Positions 8,480 through 16,630 of a stretch of 64,000 bases of DNA are shown here, one piece after another. The translations under genes and the position numbers were made by a program. How positions within the stretch are numbered: the first letter of the stretch is position 1; every line of letters starts with the position of its first letter. The notes below the pieces were generated by a model. That model was given only the letters and a program-made list of their open reading frames with translations, did not search any database and was not told the DNA's origin. This DNA comes from Polynucleobacter sp. AP-Sving-400A-A2 (GTDB taxonomy: Bacteria; Pseudomonadota; Gammaproteobacteria; Burkholderiales; Burkholderiaceae): positions 372,001 to 436,000 of the forward strand of contig NZ_CP061312.1 of the NCBI RefSeq assembly GCF_018688155.1. The letters run 5' to 3'.

Positions 8480-9504
8480 TCGTTGCGACTGAAAAAATGA
8501 CTTTCTACTCACAAAAAAATATCTATTTTTGGTTTTTAACCTTTTCTGGATTCCTGTTTGCGGTCTCCTTATTGGTGCTACTTGGGGCTGCAAACGATTT
8601 ATCAGAATCTTCTTCGGAGTTGAAGCAGCTTAGAGTTGCAATGCCGGTATTAGAGGATTTTGTTGCAACTCAAAAAATTGATGTTCGCCTCAATAAAAAT
8701 CAGCGCCGCTTAAAGCCTAGCGATATTCCAAAGTTAGTCGATGGTGCAATTATTCCAGTAAATACAGATGAGGCAGTGAATCGTGCTTTTCAATTTTTTT
8801 CTGAATTTGAAAACAAACGTTCTGCATCATTGCTTGGACTTGAATTGCCCGCTGTAGAGTCAATTGAGCTTGGCTCACCTGCTGAGGCGGCAGGCATAAA
8901 ACCGGGCGATTTAATCTTATCTGTTAATGCAACAAAGATTGAATCTGCCTTAGGTTTTTATCTTGCATTGAACGAAAAAAATTCCGCAGATGTAAACGTT
9001 AAATTATTGAGAAACAAAAGAGATAGCTTGACAGTTGTAATGCGTATGGCAAACAGGTCAACAATCACAGGAAGCAATTGTGGAATTAAATTTACCCTTC
9101 CTGGTGATGTTATCTACTTGACAGAATTTGAGACCAAGCGGCTTGCAGAGCTATATCGTCGGGATGTATTGTCAACGATCCCAGTAGATTGGCGGGCCGA
9201 AGTATCTAATGACCTAATGCAAATTTCTAGGCGCCTTAATGCTATTGCCAAAAACGTGATTGACCCAGCTGGTGTAAATCCAGTCAGATTACAAAGCAAA
9301 GATGTAGTTATCTGGCATGGCAAAAAGGTTGCAGAAAACATTGATATTTACTTTTCCCAGAGACGCAAGATTGAAGCTAAGAATGTTTCATATATGACGG
9401 GGATCGGAGATGCATTTGTTGGTTTTGTATGCAGCGTGCTCATTTTCGTTGTGGCACTTGCCATGTTTTGGTATCAAGGTCGTGAATCAGGAAAAAGGTC
9501 ATGA
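8476..9504 (+). CDS. Two-pass membrane protein with a periplasmic PDZ domain
   Basis: A 342-residue protein with a membrane segment at each end: about residues 17-36 ('FWFLTFSGFLFAVSLLVLLG') and 310-333. Between them lies a presumably periplasmic region with a PDZ domain (about 118-185) carrying the typical 'GSPAEAAGIKPGDLILSVN' core beginning at residue 133. PDZ domains bind C-terminal peptides; no protease catalytic triad is visible, so this is a binding or scaffold protein. Both ends overlap neighbours by 4 bases, so it is translationally coupled to the membrane protein before and the CheW-like protein after. Confidence 0.8.
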   Translation: MIVATEKMTFYSQKNIYFWFLTFSGFLFAVSLLVLLGAANDLSESSSELKQLRVAMPVLEDFVATQKIDVRLNKNQRRLKPSDIPKLVDGAIIPVNTDEAVNRAFQFFSEFENKRSASLLGLELPAVESIELGSPAEAAGIKPGDLILSVNATKIESALGFYLALNEKNSADVNVKLLRNKRDSLTVVMRMANRSTITGSNCGIKFTLPGDVIYLTEFETKRLAELYRRDVLSTIPVDWRAEVSNDLMQISRRLNAIAKNVIDPAGVNPVRLQSKDVVIWHGKKVAENIDIYFSQRRKIEAKNVSYMTGIGDAFVGFVCSVLIFVVALAMFWYQGRESGKRS

Positions 9505-9908
9505 CAACATTACAAATGCAAGATTACTGGTTAGGAATGCGGATTAATGGTGGCCGTTATGCAATTTCGACTAAATTCATACATGCCGTCTTTTTGCATC
9601 CGGAGCCTGAGCAGGGCATGAAAGATCTACGCATTAATGGCGTTGTAGTCTACAAGGGTGAACCCATTTGCTTGCGCAATCATTTTCAACTGCTGCGCTT
9701 TGATCAACACGGAGATAGTTTTGTGGATTGGCATCAGTCTCTAAAGCAGTCTAGCGCACCTTGGATCATTGTGTTGAGAAATGGCCCTCAAGAAGGCTTG
9801 GGTTTCAGGATTAATAATATTGTGGGACCTTTTTACGCTGAGACGATACCTGATTCTTCATTCTTTTATCACAACGGCGCTGATTATCATTTGGTAGGGG
9901 TCTCTTGA
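9501..9908 (+). CDS. PilI/CheW-like coupling protein
   Basis: A 135-residue single-domain protein following the CheW plan: 'LGMRINGGRYAISTKFIHAV' at the N-terminus, 'NGVVVYKGEPICLRNHFQLL' (equivalent to the 'G...RG..iPv.DL' block) and 'WIIVLRNGPQEGLGFRINNI' (equivalent to the 'gl.VD.V' block). CheW-type proteins join receptors to CheA. It is slightly short and divergent, closer in feel to PilI of the pilus chemosensory pathway. Its place directly before a PilJ-like gene and a CheA-like gene repeats the pilI-pilJ-chpA order, which supports the call. Confidence 0.7.
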   Translation: MTTLQMQDYWLGMRINGGRYAISTKFIHAVFLHPEPEQGMKDLRINGVVVYKGEPICLRNHFQLLRFDQHGDSFVDWHQSLKQSSAPWIIVLRNGPQEGLGFRINNIVGPFYAETIPDSSFFYHNGADYHLVGVS

Positions 9909-9955
9909 GACCGATATGCAGATCAGTCACTTAATCGCTAGTCGAGATCATTTAT

Positions 9956-11950
9956 ATGAATAAGAAAAATAATAGCCATATCTTTTCCCAGTACCCAATT
10001 CTTTTTTGGCAGTGGGTTTCATATGTCTCGTTTGCGCTTGTATTGGCTGCCAGTATCGGTGCTTTTCTCTCTGCGCGCTCTTGGGTATCCGAAGGTAAGT
10101 ATCTGCAATCAATTGATGGCGAACAGATTCAAGTGTTACGTTTGATTCCTTTCTTAAAAGAGTTACAGCAGCAAACAAATGGTCCCATTGCCTTAGAGCC
10201 TATTTTTTTTACAAACTTAAAAAAAGCTGAGATCTTCTTAAAGTCAGCAACTGCAGACTTGAAGAGCCAGCCCGAGCTAAGTCCTAATTCAGCATCTGCT
10301 GTGTCGACCAAGGGGATAAGTGAACCTACTGCATTGAAGTCTTCAGGTGGCGGAGTAGCAGCTCCAGCTATAAAAAATCCGAGCGCGACTAAAGAAGCAG
10401 AATCGTCTACTCCTTTGTTGCCACTATCCGATAATCCGGTAGTTGCTCTTTTTCAAAGGTTGGACTCTAAGGTAATGGCTGTCGTTTTCGGTAAGCCTGA
10501 GAAATATGCTATCAAGTCCGACAAAAAAAATGAGGATGAGAAATCTGAGCAGACAGAGCCAGCTGAAAATCTCAAGAAGAATCCAAAGCCTTCTACACCG
10601 CTTGAGGTGCTACTAAGCGCTAAAGATACTGAGCAGTCAATTGGAGTAATACTCGCACAAGAAAAAGGCTTAAATGATTTGGCTGTCTTAGCAAGGTCAG
10701 GTGAGGTATTAATTGGCTCTAAAGGACCGCTAGAGTTAGATAAATTACCCTCTGAATCTGCTGTAAAAAAATATGCAGAAAGTATAGGCAATTATGTCAA
10801 GGCACACAATGCTTGGCAAAAAAATGCTACTGATATTACGATAATTTTAGATCTTCAAAAAGCACTTGCCGCAGTTCTTGAGCAAAAGATGCTTTTGGAA
10901 ATTGATATCGGTAAAAAAACAGCTGGTAAGTCAAACCTCAAGCTAACAGATGTGGCGCCTAAGGTGCCGCAAAGTCCTTGGTATTCCAAGTTACCGCAAG
11001 AAAGTGCAGTAGTACTTAATACTTATATTTTGAATATGCGGGTAATCAAGGATTTCGCGAATGACTATGGGTCTTTGCGTCTTGCTGCGCAAAAAAAATC
11101 TCAATCAATTCAATATTTTGATTTTAAAGATGCTGGTGGATTTTTAGGTTTAATTTTAGTTTCGATCATTGCTGCTTTTGGAATCATCTTGGGTGCTTAT
11201 ATGGCGCTTGTGAATACTCGGCGTAATTCGCAAGATTTGCAGCGGGCATCTAAACAGACTAGGGCTGCCGGCCAACTATTAAAAACAATTGACTTAGGCT
11301 TTGCTAGTGCGCCAAGTAACAAAACATCCAAGGCTAATTCACAAAACAGTGATTCTGATCAATCGACAGACCAGCTCAATGTGAAGACAGTGATGAATGT
11401 CATTTCCGAGTTAAGTGATGATTTAAAAAATAAAATTAAAAAAATTGACACGCACTTTAAAGTGCTTGCCCAGCTCAATACTAAATTACGCCATTCTATT
11501 GATACCCTGCATGAGAAGAGTGGCCAGATTCGTACAAATGTATCTGATAAAAGTAGTAACTCACCTTACAGCCAAGAGATGGGTATCAGTAGAGGCGGAC
11601 CTTTAGACCAGCTTCAAGATGCTTTTTCTGCTTTAAAGCAACAGGGTGTACGTCTTTACTTGGCCATATTGGATAATCATTCTAGTAAACAGCTTGCCGT
11701 AGAAACAGAGCAGCTGAATTTATTAGTAGAGAGAGTCGAGGCTACTGTATCGAAGATGCGCTCGACGCTAGCTGTCGCACTAGAACAAGCAACGCCTATG
11801 GAAGTGCAGGCGCCACAGATTTCTTTAGAAGCCATTGAGCTTTTGAGTATGGATGCTAAACAGGTCATGCGCGATCTTCAGTTATGGCAGGGTGAATTTG
11901 ATGGGTTGAATAAAGCCTTTACTGAATTAAAACGAGAAGCAAGGGTCTAA
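9956..11950 (+). CDS. PilJ-like membrane protein without a methyl-accepting hairpin
   Basis: A 664-residue protein. A first membrane helix (about 14-40) is followed by a PilJ-type segment ('YLQSIDGEQIQVLRLIPFL', ~48-103), a Ser/Pro/Lys-rich linker with little order (~104-220), a second helical periplasmic region (~222-390) and a second membrane helix (~393-418). The cytoplasmic part (~420-664) is predicted coiled coil. It lacks the strictly conserved hairpin tip of methyl-accepting proteins, which normally contacts CheA and CheW. It looks like a PilJ relative that lost the canonical signalling end or replaced it. Followed by the CheA-like gene after 33 bases. Confidence 0.65.
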   Translation: MNKKNNSHIFSQYPILFWQWVSYVSFALVLAASIGAFLSARSWVSEGKYLQSIDGEQIQVLRLIPFLKELQQQTNGPIALEPIFFTNLKKAEIFLKSATADLKSQPELSPNSASAVSTKGISEPTALKSSGGGVAAPAIKNPSATKEAESSTPLLPLSDNPVVALFQRLDSKVMAVVFGKPEKYAIKSDKKNEDEKSEQTEPAENLKKNPKPSTPLEVLLSAKDTEQSIGVILAQEKGLNDLAVLARSGEVLIGSKGPLELDKLPSESAVKKYAESIGNYVKAHNAWQKNATDITIILDLQKALAAVLEQKMLLEIDIGKKTAGKSNLKLTDVAPKVPQSPWYSKLPQESAVVLNTYILNMRVIKDFANDYGSLRLAAQKKSQSIQYFDFKDAGGFLGLILVSIIAAFGIILGAYMALVNTRRNSQDLQRASKQTRAAGQLLKTIDLGFASAPSNKTSKANSQNSDSDQSTDQLNVKTVMNVISELSDDLKNKIKKIDTHFKVLAQLNTKLRHSIDTLHEKSGQIRTNVSDKSSNSPYSQEMGISRGGPLDQLQDAFSALKQQGVRLYLAILDNHSSKQLAVETEQLNLLVERVEATVSKMRSTLAVALEQATPMEVQAPQISLEAIELLSMDAKQVMRDLQLWQGEFDGLNKAFTELKREARV

Positions 11951-11983
11951 TGCAATCGATTTTTTATAAGGCGTAATTTAAGT

Positions 11984-13459
11984 ATGGCCGAAGAAAAACC
12001 CCTGTTTTTAATTGATATTGATCGTGCTATTGAAGGTCTGCAGACTGCTGCCCCCAAAAAAGGTTCGGTGTCAGCAGTATCGATTGAGCCATTAATCATG
12101 CATAGCGTTGATTTAGCTAATGCTCTAGATGGTGCTGGATTAGATGCTTTAAGTGAGATGACTAACGAGTTAGCACAGTATTTTAAGAAAAATGATGTGC
12201 AAGCCTTTTTGGTATTGGATGATCTGGTTAGTCTAGTGAGATCAGAAGTCGCCTTTACACATCCATCGGTAACGAGTGAAGTATCTTTAACTTTAGAGCA
12301 ATTAAATCAAGCAAAAGTGTTATTCGCTAGCAAGTTATCACAAATCAAAAATGGTTTGCCGATAAGCGAGAATCTTGATGCTATTTCAATAAGGGATCTG
12401 CCTGCTGAGTTAGTTCCTGAGGTGATTCAAGAGGCGATTGAGACTGTCAGTGGTGAAGAGGAAGAGCAGGTCCTTGCGAGGGCGTCAATTTCTGAGTTGC
12501 CTACTACCCCAACTGCACCCGAGGTATTCCCAGAGCCTTCTCTCGCAGAGCTGAGCGCTTTATTTGCGCCGCGTCTTCATGAAGAGTCTCCGGTAGTCTT
12601 TACTCCTCCAGAGCCCAAAGCATTTTCTTTTCCTGAGGGTCTCACTCGTCCTCTTGAGCGCGAAAATTCATTAGATTATTCAGGAAGTCAGCGTTACTTA
12701 GACAAGCACTTTTCCTTGGATCGCACCCATAATCTCAATCGCATGCAAATAGCGCGAAGCTTAGTCACGAAGGCTGACAACTGGAACGCTGTAGAGCTTG
12801 ATTTCTTACTTGGGCGTGAGCAAGATGAGCTCACTAAATCTGGCCAACAATCATTGCGTCATGTATTTGAGAATTTGACAGATGAGCTTTTGATTGATGA
12901 AGTGTATGCTGATCCTGAGATTGTTCAGCAACTGGTCACGATCATTAGTATCTTGCCACCTTGCCCCAGTATTTTTGCAGTTCAGCAAGATTTAATGATT
13001 TTTATTGATTTAGACCATATAGCCTTATCGGCTGAACATCTCTTGGCAGCAGGCAAAATGATGGCTGAAATTGGGGGGTCACTTGATATACATCATGAGG
13101 GAGTCCGCTTATCATGCCCATCAAGTTTATTAAGAATGCCCATGGTCTTTTTTGGACGGCATGGGCAAAACTATGCTGTTTCGGCAATTCAATATTTAGG
13201 GGAAGAGGCTCTCAATAAACCAGTGGATAGTAAGGTAGATGCATTAGGCGAGATTTTGCATCCTGCCAGAATGATTAATCTGCAAGTTGGCAACCAGCCT
13301 TACTCTATTTATGCCCATGAATTTTTAGGGGTTCAGAATATGAATATCCACCGCAATATCCCTAAATTGTTAGAGCGCCCTTATTGGTTGGCTGGTATGG
13401 CCTTAGATGGCATGAATAATGTGTACCCTTGGGTAGCCTTGGATCGGTTTACCAAATAA
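11984..13459 (+). CDS. Degenerate CheA/ChpA-like protein lacking kinase motifs
   Basis: A 491-residue protein. Its C-terminal ~110 residues (from ~383) follow the CheA regulatory (CheW-like) domain: 'FFGRHGQNYAVSAIQYLGE', then 'MINLQVGNQPYSIYAHEFLG' and a closing 'GMALDGMNNVYPWVALDRF'. Just before it, 'MAEIGGSLDIHHEGVRLSCP' (around 358-378) echoes the end of a CheA ATPase domain. The phosphoacceptor motif (H-x-x-K-G) is not present anywhere, and no N-box or GxG ATP-lid motif is visible. The N-terminal half is acidic and low in conserved motifs. It therefore looks like a scaffold rather than a kinase. The stop overlaps the flgA start (TAATG). Confidence 0.65.
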   Translation: MAEEKPLFLIDIDRAIEGLQTAAPKKGSVSAVSIEPLIMHSVDLANALDGAGLDALSEMTNELAQYFKKNDVQAFLVLDDLVSLVRSEVAFTHPSVTSEVSLTLEQLNQAKVLFASKLSQIKNGLPISENLDAISIRDLPAELVPEVIQEAIETVSGEEEEQVLARASISELPTTPTAPEVFPEPSLAELSALFAPRLHEESPVVFTPPEPKAFSFPEGLTRPLERENSLDYSGSQRYLDKHFSLDRTHNLNRMQIARSLVTKADNWNAVELDFLLGREQDELTKSGQQSLRHVFENLTDELLIDEVYADPEIVQQLVTIISILPPCPSIFAVQQDLMIFIDLDHIALSAEHLLAAGKMMAEIGGSLDIHHEGVRLSCPSSLLRMPMVFFGRHGQNYAVSAIQYLGEEALNKPVDSKVDALGEILHPARMINLQVGNQPYSIYAHEFLGVQNMNIHRNIPKLLERPYWLAGMALDGMNNVYPWVALDRFTK

Positions 13460-14145
13460 TGCCGCTTTTTCATCGCTTTTTGATATGGGGTGTATTTTGT
13501 TCGCTATCGCAAACCCTTTATGCTGCTTTACCTCCAGATCTTGAGCAAACCATTAAGCGATTTATACAAAAAAGTCCTACCGTTAATGGTTTGCGGGTGG
13601 AGACTGAATGGCTCGAGCCTAATCTCACGATTCCAGCTTGCTTGGGCGGTAGCATTGAAATTTTGACTCCCCCAGGTGCTCGTTTATGGGGTAGGTCCAT
13701 GATCCAATTGCGTTGCACCAAAGCTGCTTGGTTAATCAATGTACCGGTCAATATTCATGCTTATGGAGACTATGTTGTTGCCAGCCGCTACCTGCCTTTT
13801 GGTCAAAAGCTCGAAAGTGGGGATATTCGGGTAATAGAGGGTGATTTAACCGTCTTGCCAGATGACGTACTTCGAAACCCTAGGGCGGCTTATGAGCGGG
13901 TTTTGGGTAAATCTTTGCAAATGGGCATGCCAATTGGGTTAAACGATTTAAAAGAATCTGCCGTAATAAAGGTAGGAGATCCTGTTAGGATTCAATTGAC
14001 AGGAAAAGATTTTCAGGTTTCGGGGGAAGGTGTTGCCCAAACCACCGGAATGATTGGGGATATGGTTAGGGTGCGCTTATCGGACGGGCAGGTTTTACAA
14101 GGCAAGGTATTAAGGCCTGGAATTATTAGCGTAAATATGGAATAA
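13459..14145 (+). CDS. flgA: Flagellar P-ring assembly chaperone FlgA
   Basis: A 228-residue periplasmic protein with a signal peptide (first ~22 residues, ending 'SQTLYA'). The C-terminal SAF/FlgA domain shows 'ASRYLPFGQKLESGDIRVIE', a lysine-rich helix and the closing beta-strands 'GDMVRVRLSDGQVLQGKVL'. FlgA helps FlgI monomers form the P ring in the peptidoglycan layer. The start is the ATG at 13459 overlapping the CheA-like stop; the longer frame from 13429 lies inside that gene. Being the coupled last-but-two gene of the chemosensory-derived operon ties that operon to the flagellum. Confidence 0.9.
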   Translation: MPLFHRFLIWGVFCSLSQTLYAALPPDLEQTIKRFIQKSPTVNGLRVETEWLEPNLTIPACLGGSIEILTPPGARLWGRSMIQLRCTKAAWLINVPVNIHAYGDYVVASRYLPFGQKLESGDIRVIEGDLTVLPDDVLRNPRAAYERVLGKSLQMGMPIGLNDLKESAVIKVGDPVRIQLTGKDFQVSGEGVAQTTGMIGDMVRVRLSDGQVLQGKVLRPGIISVNME

Positions 14146-14213
14146 ATCGCTAATTTGCGGTAACATTAATAGGTAGATGTAATGTTTCACTAGGCAGCAC
14201 AAAGGAGAATGAG

Positions 14214-14558
14214 ATGAAGATTAACGAGAATGCACCACTAATTCCGCCAAATACTGGAACAGCTAAACCTGTGCCAGGCTCGAACTCGACTGCCAATACA
14301 ACTAATACAGCTTTAAATCAAACCTCAGCATCTTCGGTCAGTCGCCCTGCAGTCAATTTAGACATTGGTTTAGCAGCCAAGCTTGCTGAAGCGCACAGCA
14401 GTACTAGCGCTACCAATCAGGTCAGCGACGAACTCTTAATTAAAAAACTACGTGATAAGGTTGCTACTGGTCAGTTTGAGATTGATTACAACAAGATCTC
14501 CCAATCAATGCTTAAAGACGTGGTTGCAGCAATTGGGCAAAAACCAAGTCGTCCTTAA
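14214..14558 (+). CDS. flgM: Anti-sigma-28 factor FlgM
   Basis: A 114-residue protein with an unstructured Asn/Thr/Pro-rich N-terminal half and the conserved C-terminal sigma-binding helices ('DELLIKKLRDKVATGQFEID' followed by 'NKISQSMLKDVV'). FlgM holds FliA inactive until the hook is finished and is then exported through the flagellar channel. It follows flgA by 68 bases with a good ribosome site (AAAGGAGAATGAG) and precedes flgN. The target FliA is encoded nearby on the opposite strand (15092-15781). Confidence 0.92.
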   Translation: MKINENAPLIPPNTGTAKPVPGSNSTANTTNTALNQTSASSVSRPAVNLDIGLAAKLAEAHSSTSATNQVSDELLIKKLRDKVATGQFEIDYNKISQSMLKDVVAAIGQKPSRP

Positions 14559-14657
14559 TACGAAGACCCGCATTAATTAATTCGTTGTACTGTAACTTCT
14601 TGCTCACATTCTGAGCTCAATTAGCCCCCTTTTTACTTAGAAAAATCTACCCCTCAG

Positions 14658-15071
14658 ATGGTGATACCACATCCGTCCATGTCTTTTGATGATTTATTGG
14701 AGTTCTTAAAGGGTATTGCAAATGCTATTGAGGGTCTGCGTAAAGCCTTAGAGGCAAACGATATGGATAGACTCCCAGAATCGCTAGACAGCACTAATCA
14801 GGCTTTGGATGCTATTCAGAATTATCCAGGAGGTGCTGACAAGCTCAAGCAAGATATTCACCAGTTTGAGTCAGCACAAACTAAGCAATTATTAGCATTA
14901 CTAGATGAAGCCTCGGTTAATCATCAAATCAATGGCGACCTGATTCGCTTGGCCATGCAACGAAGCTCTGCTATGCAATCTTTTATCGCCCAGCAAGCCC
15001 CAAGCGCTACTTATGGAAGTGATGGGGGAGTGCCAGGATCAGTAGGCGGCGTTCTATCTCGCAAAGTATAG
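14658..15071 (+). CDS. flgN: Flagellar export chaperone FlgN
   Basis: A 137-residue helical protein, the expected length and place (directly after flgM) for FlgN, the cytosolic chaperone of hook-filament junction proteins FlgK and FlgL. Helical segments with many Leu/Gln ('LDDLL'-like start, 'LLDEASVNHQINGDLIRLAM') match the family pattern, and the C-terminus is Gly-rich and flexible. Sequence similarity in this family is low, so the call rests largely on size and context. It converges on fliA. Confidence 0.75.
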   Translation: MVIPHPSMSFDDLLEFLKGIANAIEGLRKALEANDMDRLPESLDSTNQALDAIQNYPGGADKLKQDIHQFESAQTKQLLALLDEASVNHQINGDLIRLAMQRSSAMQSFIAQQAPSATYGSDGGVPGSVGGVLSRKV

Positions 15072-15091
15072 AACAAAAAGCGTTTAATGAA

Positions 15092-15781
15092 CTAAGACTT
15101 TAGTTTTGCCCGAATACGGATCATGCCTTGCGTATGGATCTGGCTAATGCGCCCAGGGGTGATATTCATGACTTGGGCAATTTCTCGATAAGACAGATCT
15201 TCTTGATAATGCAAAGCCATGACTAATTTTTCATTATCAGGTAAGCCCGACAAGACAAGGGCTATCCGTTCTGCAAATTGACTCATGGCTACAGAGCGCA
15301 TTGGGTCAGATTCGTCAGTATCTGAAGGCATCAGATCATCCGATAAATCATCCAGCGGCATTAAATGCACCATATTTGTGATGATTGCGTGGTATGCCTC
15401 AATAGTCAAATCAGCACCATGAGCAATTTCTTTTTCAGACGGGTGACGTCCCAAGGTTTGCTCTAAACGGCGAGTCACTTTTTCGATGCCAACCAATTCA
15501 TCGCGCTGATTGCGCGGCAAGATATCATTTTTGCGGCAGGAGTCATAAATAGCGCCCCGTATGCGCGTTTTAGCATAGGCTTCAAAAGCTAAATTGGGTT
15601 GGGGTTCATAGCGCTTGAGAGCATCTAATAAACCCGTTAACCCTTCTTGGATGAGATCATCTACCTCAACATTCGGCGGTAAGCGAGAGCAAATTTGATG
15701 GGCGATCCGCTTTACCAAAGGTAAATGAGTGCGGATGGCTTCATCAACATCAAGAGACGCAAAATAACTAGAAGGCTTCAA
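15092..15781 (-). CDS. fliA: Flagellar sigma-28 factor FliA
   Basis: A 229-residue sigma factor with regions 2, 3 and 4: 'HLPLVKRIAHQICSRLPPNV' and 'DDLIQEGLTGLLDALKRYEP' (region 2), and a C-terminal helix-turn-helix ('YREIAQVMNITPGRISQIHT'). It directs RNA polymerase to late flagellar genes such as flagellin. It is the last gene of the flhA-flhF-flhG-fliA block. In many polar flagellates cheY-cheZ-cheA-cheB follow fliA; here the next genes are the convergent flgN and flgM, and no che genes appear. Confidence 0.96.
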   Translation of the reverse strand: MKPSSYFASLDVDEAIRTHLPLVKRIAHQICSRLPPNVEVDDLIQEGLTGLLDALKRYEPQPNLAFEAYAKTRIRGAIYDSCRKNDILPRNQRDELVGIEKVTRRLEQTLGRHPSEKEIAHGADLTIEAYHAIITNMVHLMPLDDLSDDLMPSDTDESDPMRSVAMSQFAERIALVLSGLPDNEKLVMALHYQEDLSYREIAQVMNITPGRISQIHTQGMIRIRAKLKS

Positions 15782-15817
15782 TGACAGATCGCTTAATCGG
15801 TTAAAGGTAAATAACTG

Positions 15818-16630
15818 TTAACTGCTAATTTTCGCAGAAATTGCTTTGAAAAAGCCCATCGGTAAAACAAATTCTTCTCGCGGGCCCTCGCTGGATGGAT
15901 TCCAACTCAGGTCATCTGGATCTAATGTGACTCGCTGCGCAGTTACTGCAGCGATCCAGCCAATCAATTCAATTTCCTCGTGCAAGGCAGATCTGGCTGC
16001 AAGTTGTAGTCGTTCGAAGGCAGCGGTACCAGCAGCTTCATCTTCCCCGCCAACGATGATGACCGCTAATGGTTCATCGACCTGAAAAATAGCCATTTGG
16101 CGTAACATTACCAGGGCCCTAGTAAGTGATGCTTGATCACCCGCGGTGACTAAAATCCGCTGAATATTACTGCCATAGAACGCCACAATTTGCGCTTGTG
16201 GATCAGTTGTAGGAAAGATGACATAGTCAATGCCCATCTCTTCTTGAACAAGTCGCACATCTAACTGGGGATATTTTGCAAAGCGATGCTCAACTTCAGA
16301 TCGCAGCTTGGTACTGGTGGCATACCAAAGATATTCATCAATCTGACGAATACTACGCGCTAGAGGCACTGCATTATTAAAAACTTGGCCCAAATCATAG
16401 CGTGTGGGATATAAAAATCCAGACATCGTTTTGCGTTGCGCAAGGGGAATTTCATCGACGAGCAAGACATGGTTATTGTGCTGCTTCAGGCTTTGTGCGG
16501 TACCGTGGCCTAAGTGAATTGTGCTATCCGCATCAAGGGTGCTTGCAATACAAATGACGCGACACAGTTCTGCGCCAAAGATATTGCGTAACCCTTCAGC
16601 CTGATCGTTACCACTTACTACCGTGCTCAT
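15818..16630 (-). CDS. flhG: FlhG-like (FleN) protein with a lost ATP-binding loop
   Basis: A 270-residue MinD/ParA-fold protein in the usual place after flhF (4-base overlap). The N-terminal helix carries DQAEGLR at residues 9-15, an exact match to the DQAxxLR motif by which FlhG stimulates the FlhF GTPase. In contrast, the stretch where KGGVGKT should be reads 'ASTLDADSTIHLGHG', with no P-loop lysine or glycine pattern, so ATP binding looks lost. The following 'HVLLVDE' strand is kept. FlhG limits flagellar number in polar flagellates; this version may keep only the FlhF-activating function. No frameshift is visible. Confidence 0.8.
   Translation of the reverse strand: MSTVVSGNDQAEGLRNIFGAELCRVICIASTLDADSTIHLGHGTAQSLKQHNNHVLLVDEIPLAQRKTMSGFLYPTRYDLGQVFNNAVPLARSIRQIDEYLWYATSTKLRSEVEHRFAKYPQLDVRLVQEEMGIDYVIFPTTDPQAQIVAFYGSNIQRILVTAGDQASLTRALVMLRQMAIFQVDEPLAVIIVGGEDEAAGTAAFERLQLAARSALHEEIELIGWIAAVTAQRVTLDPDDLSWNPSSEGPREEFVLPMGFFKAISAKISS

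Noticed and set aside
11984..13459. Frameshifted or decaying cheA
   Set aside because: The frame is intact over 491 codons with tight coupling to flgA and no internal stops, so loss of kinase motifs looks like long-term remodelling, not recent decay.
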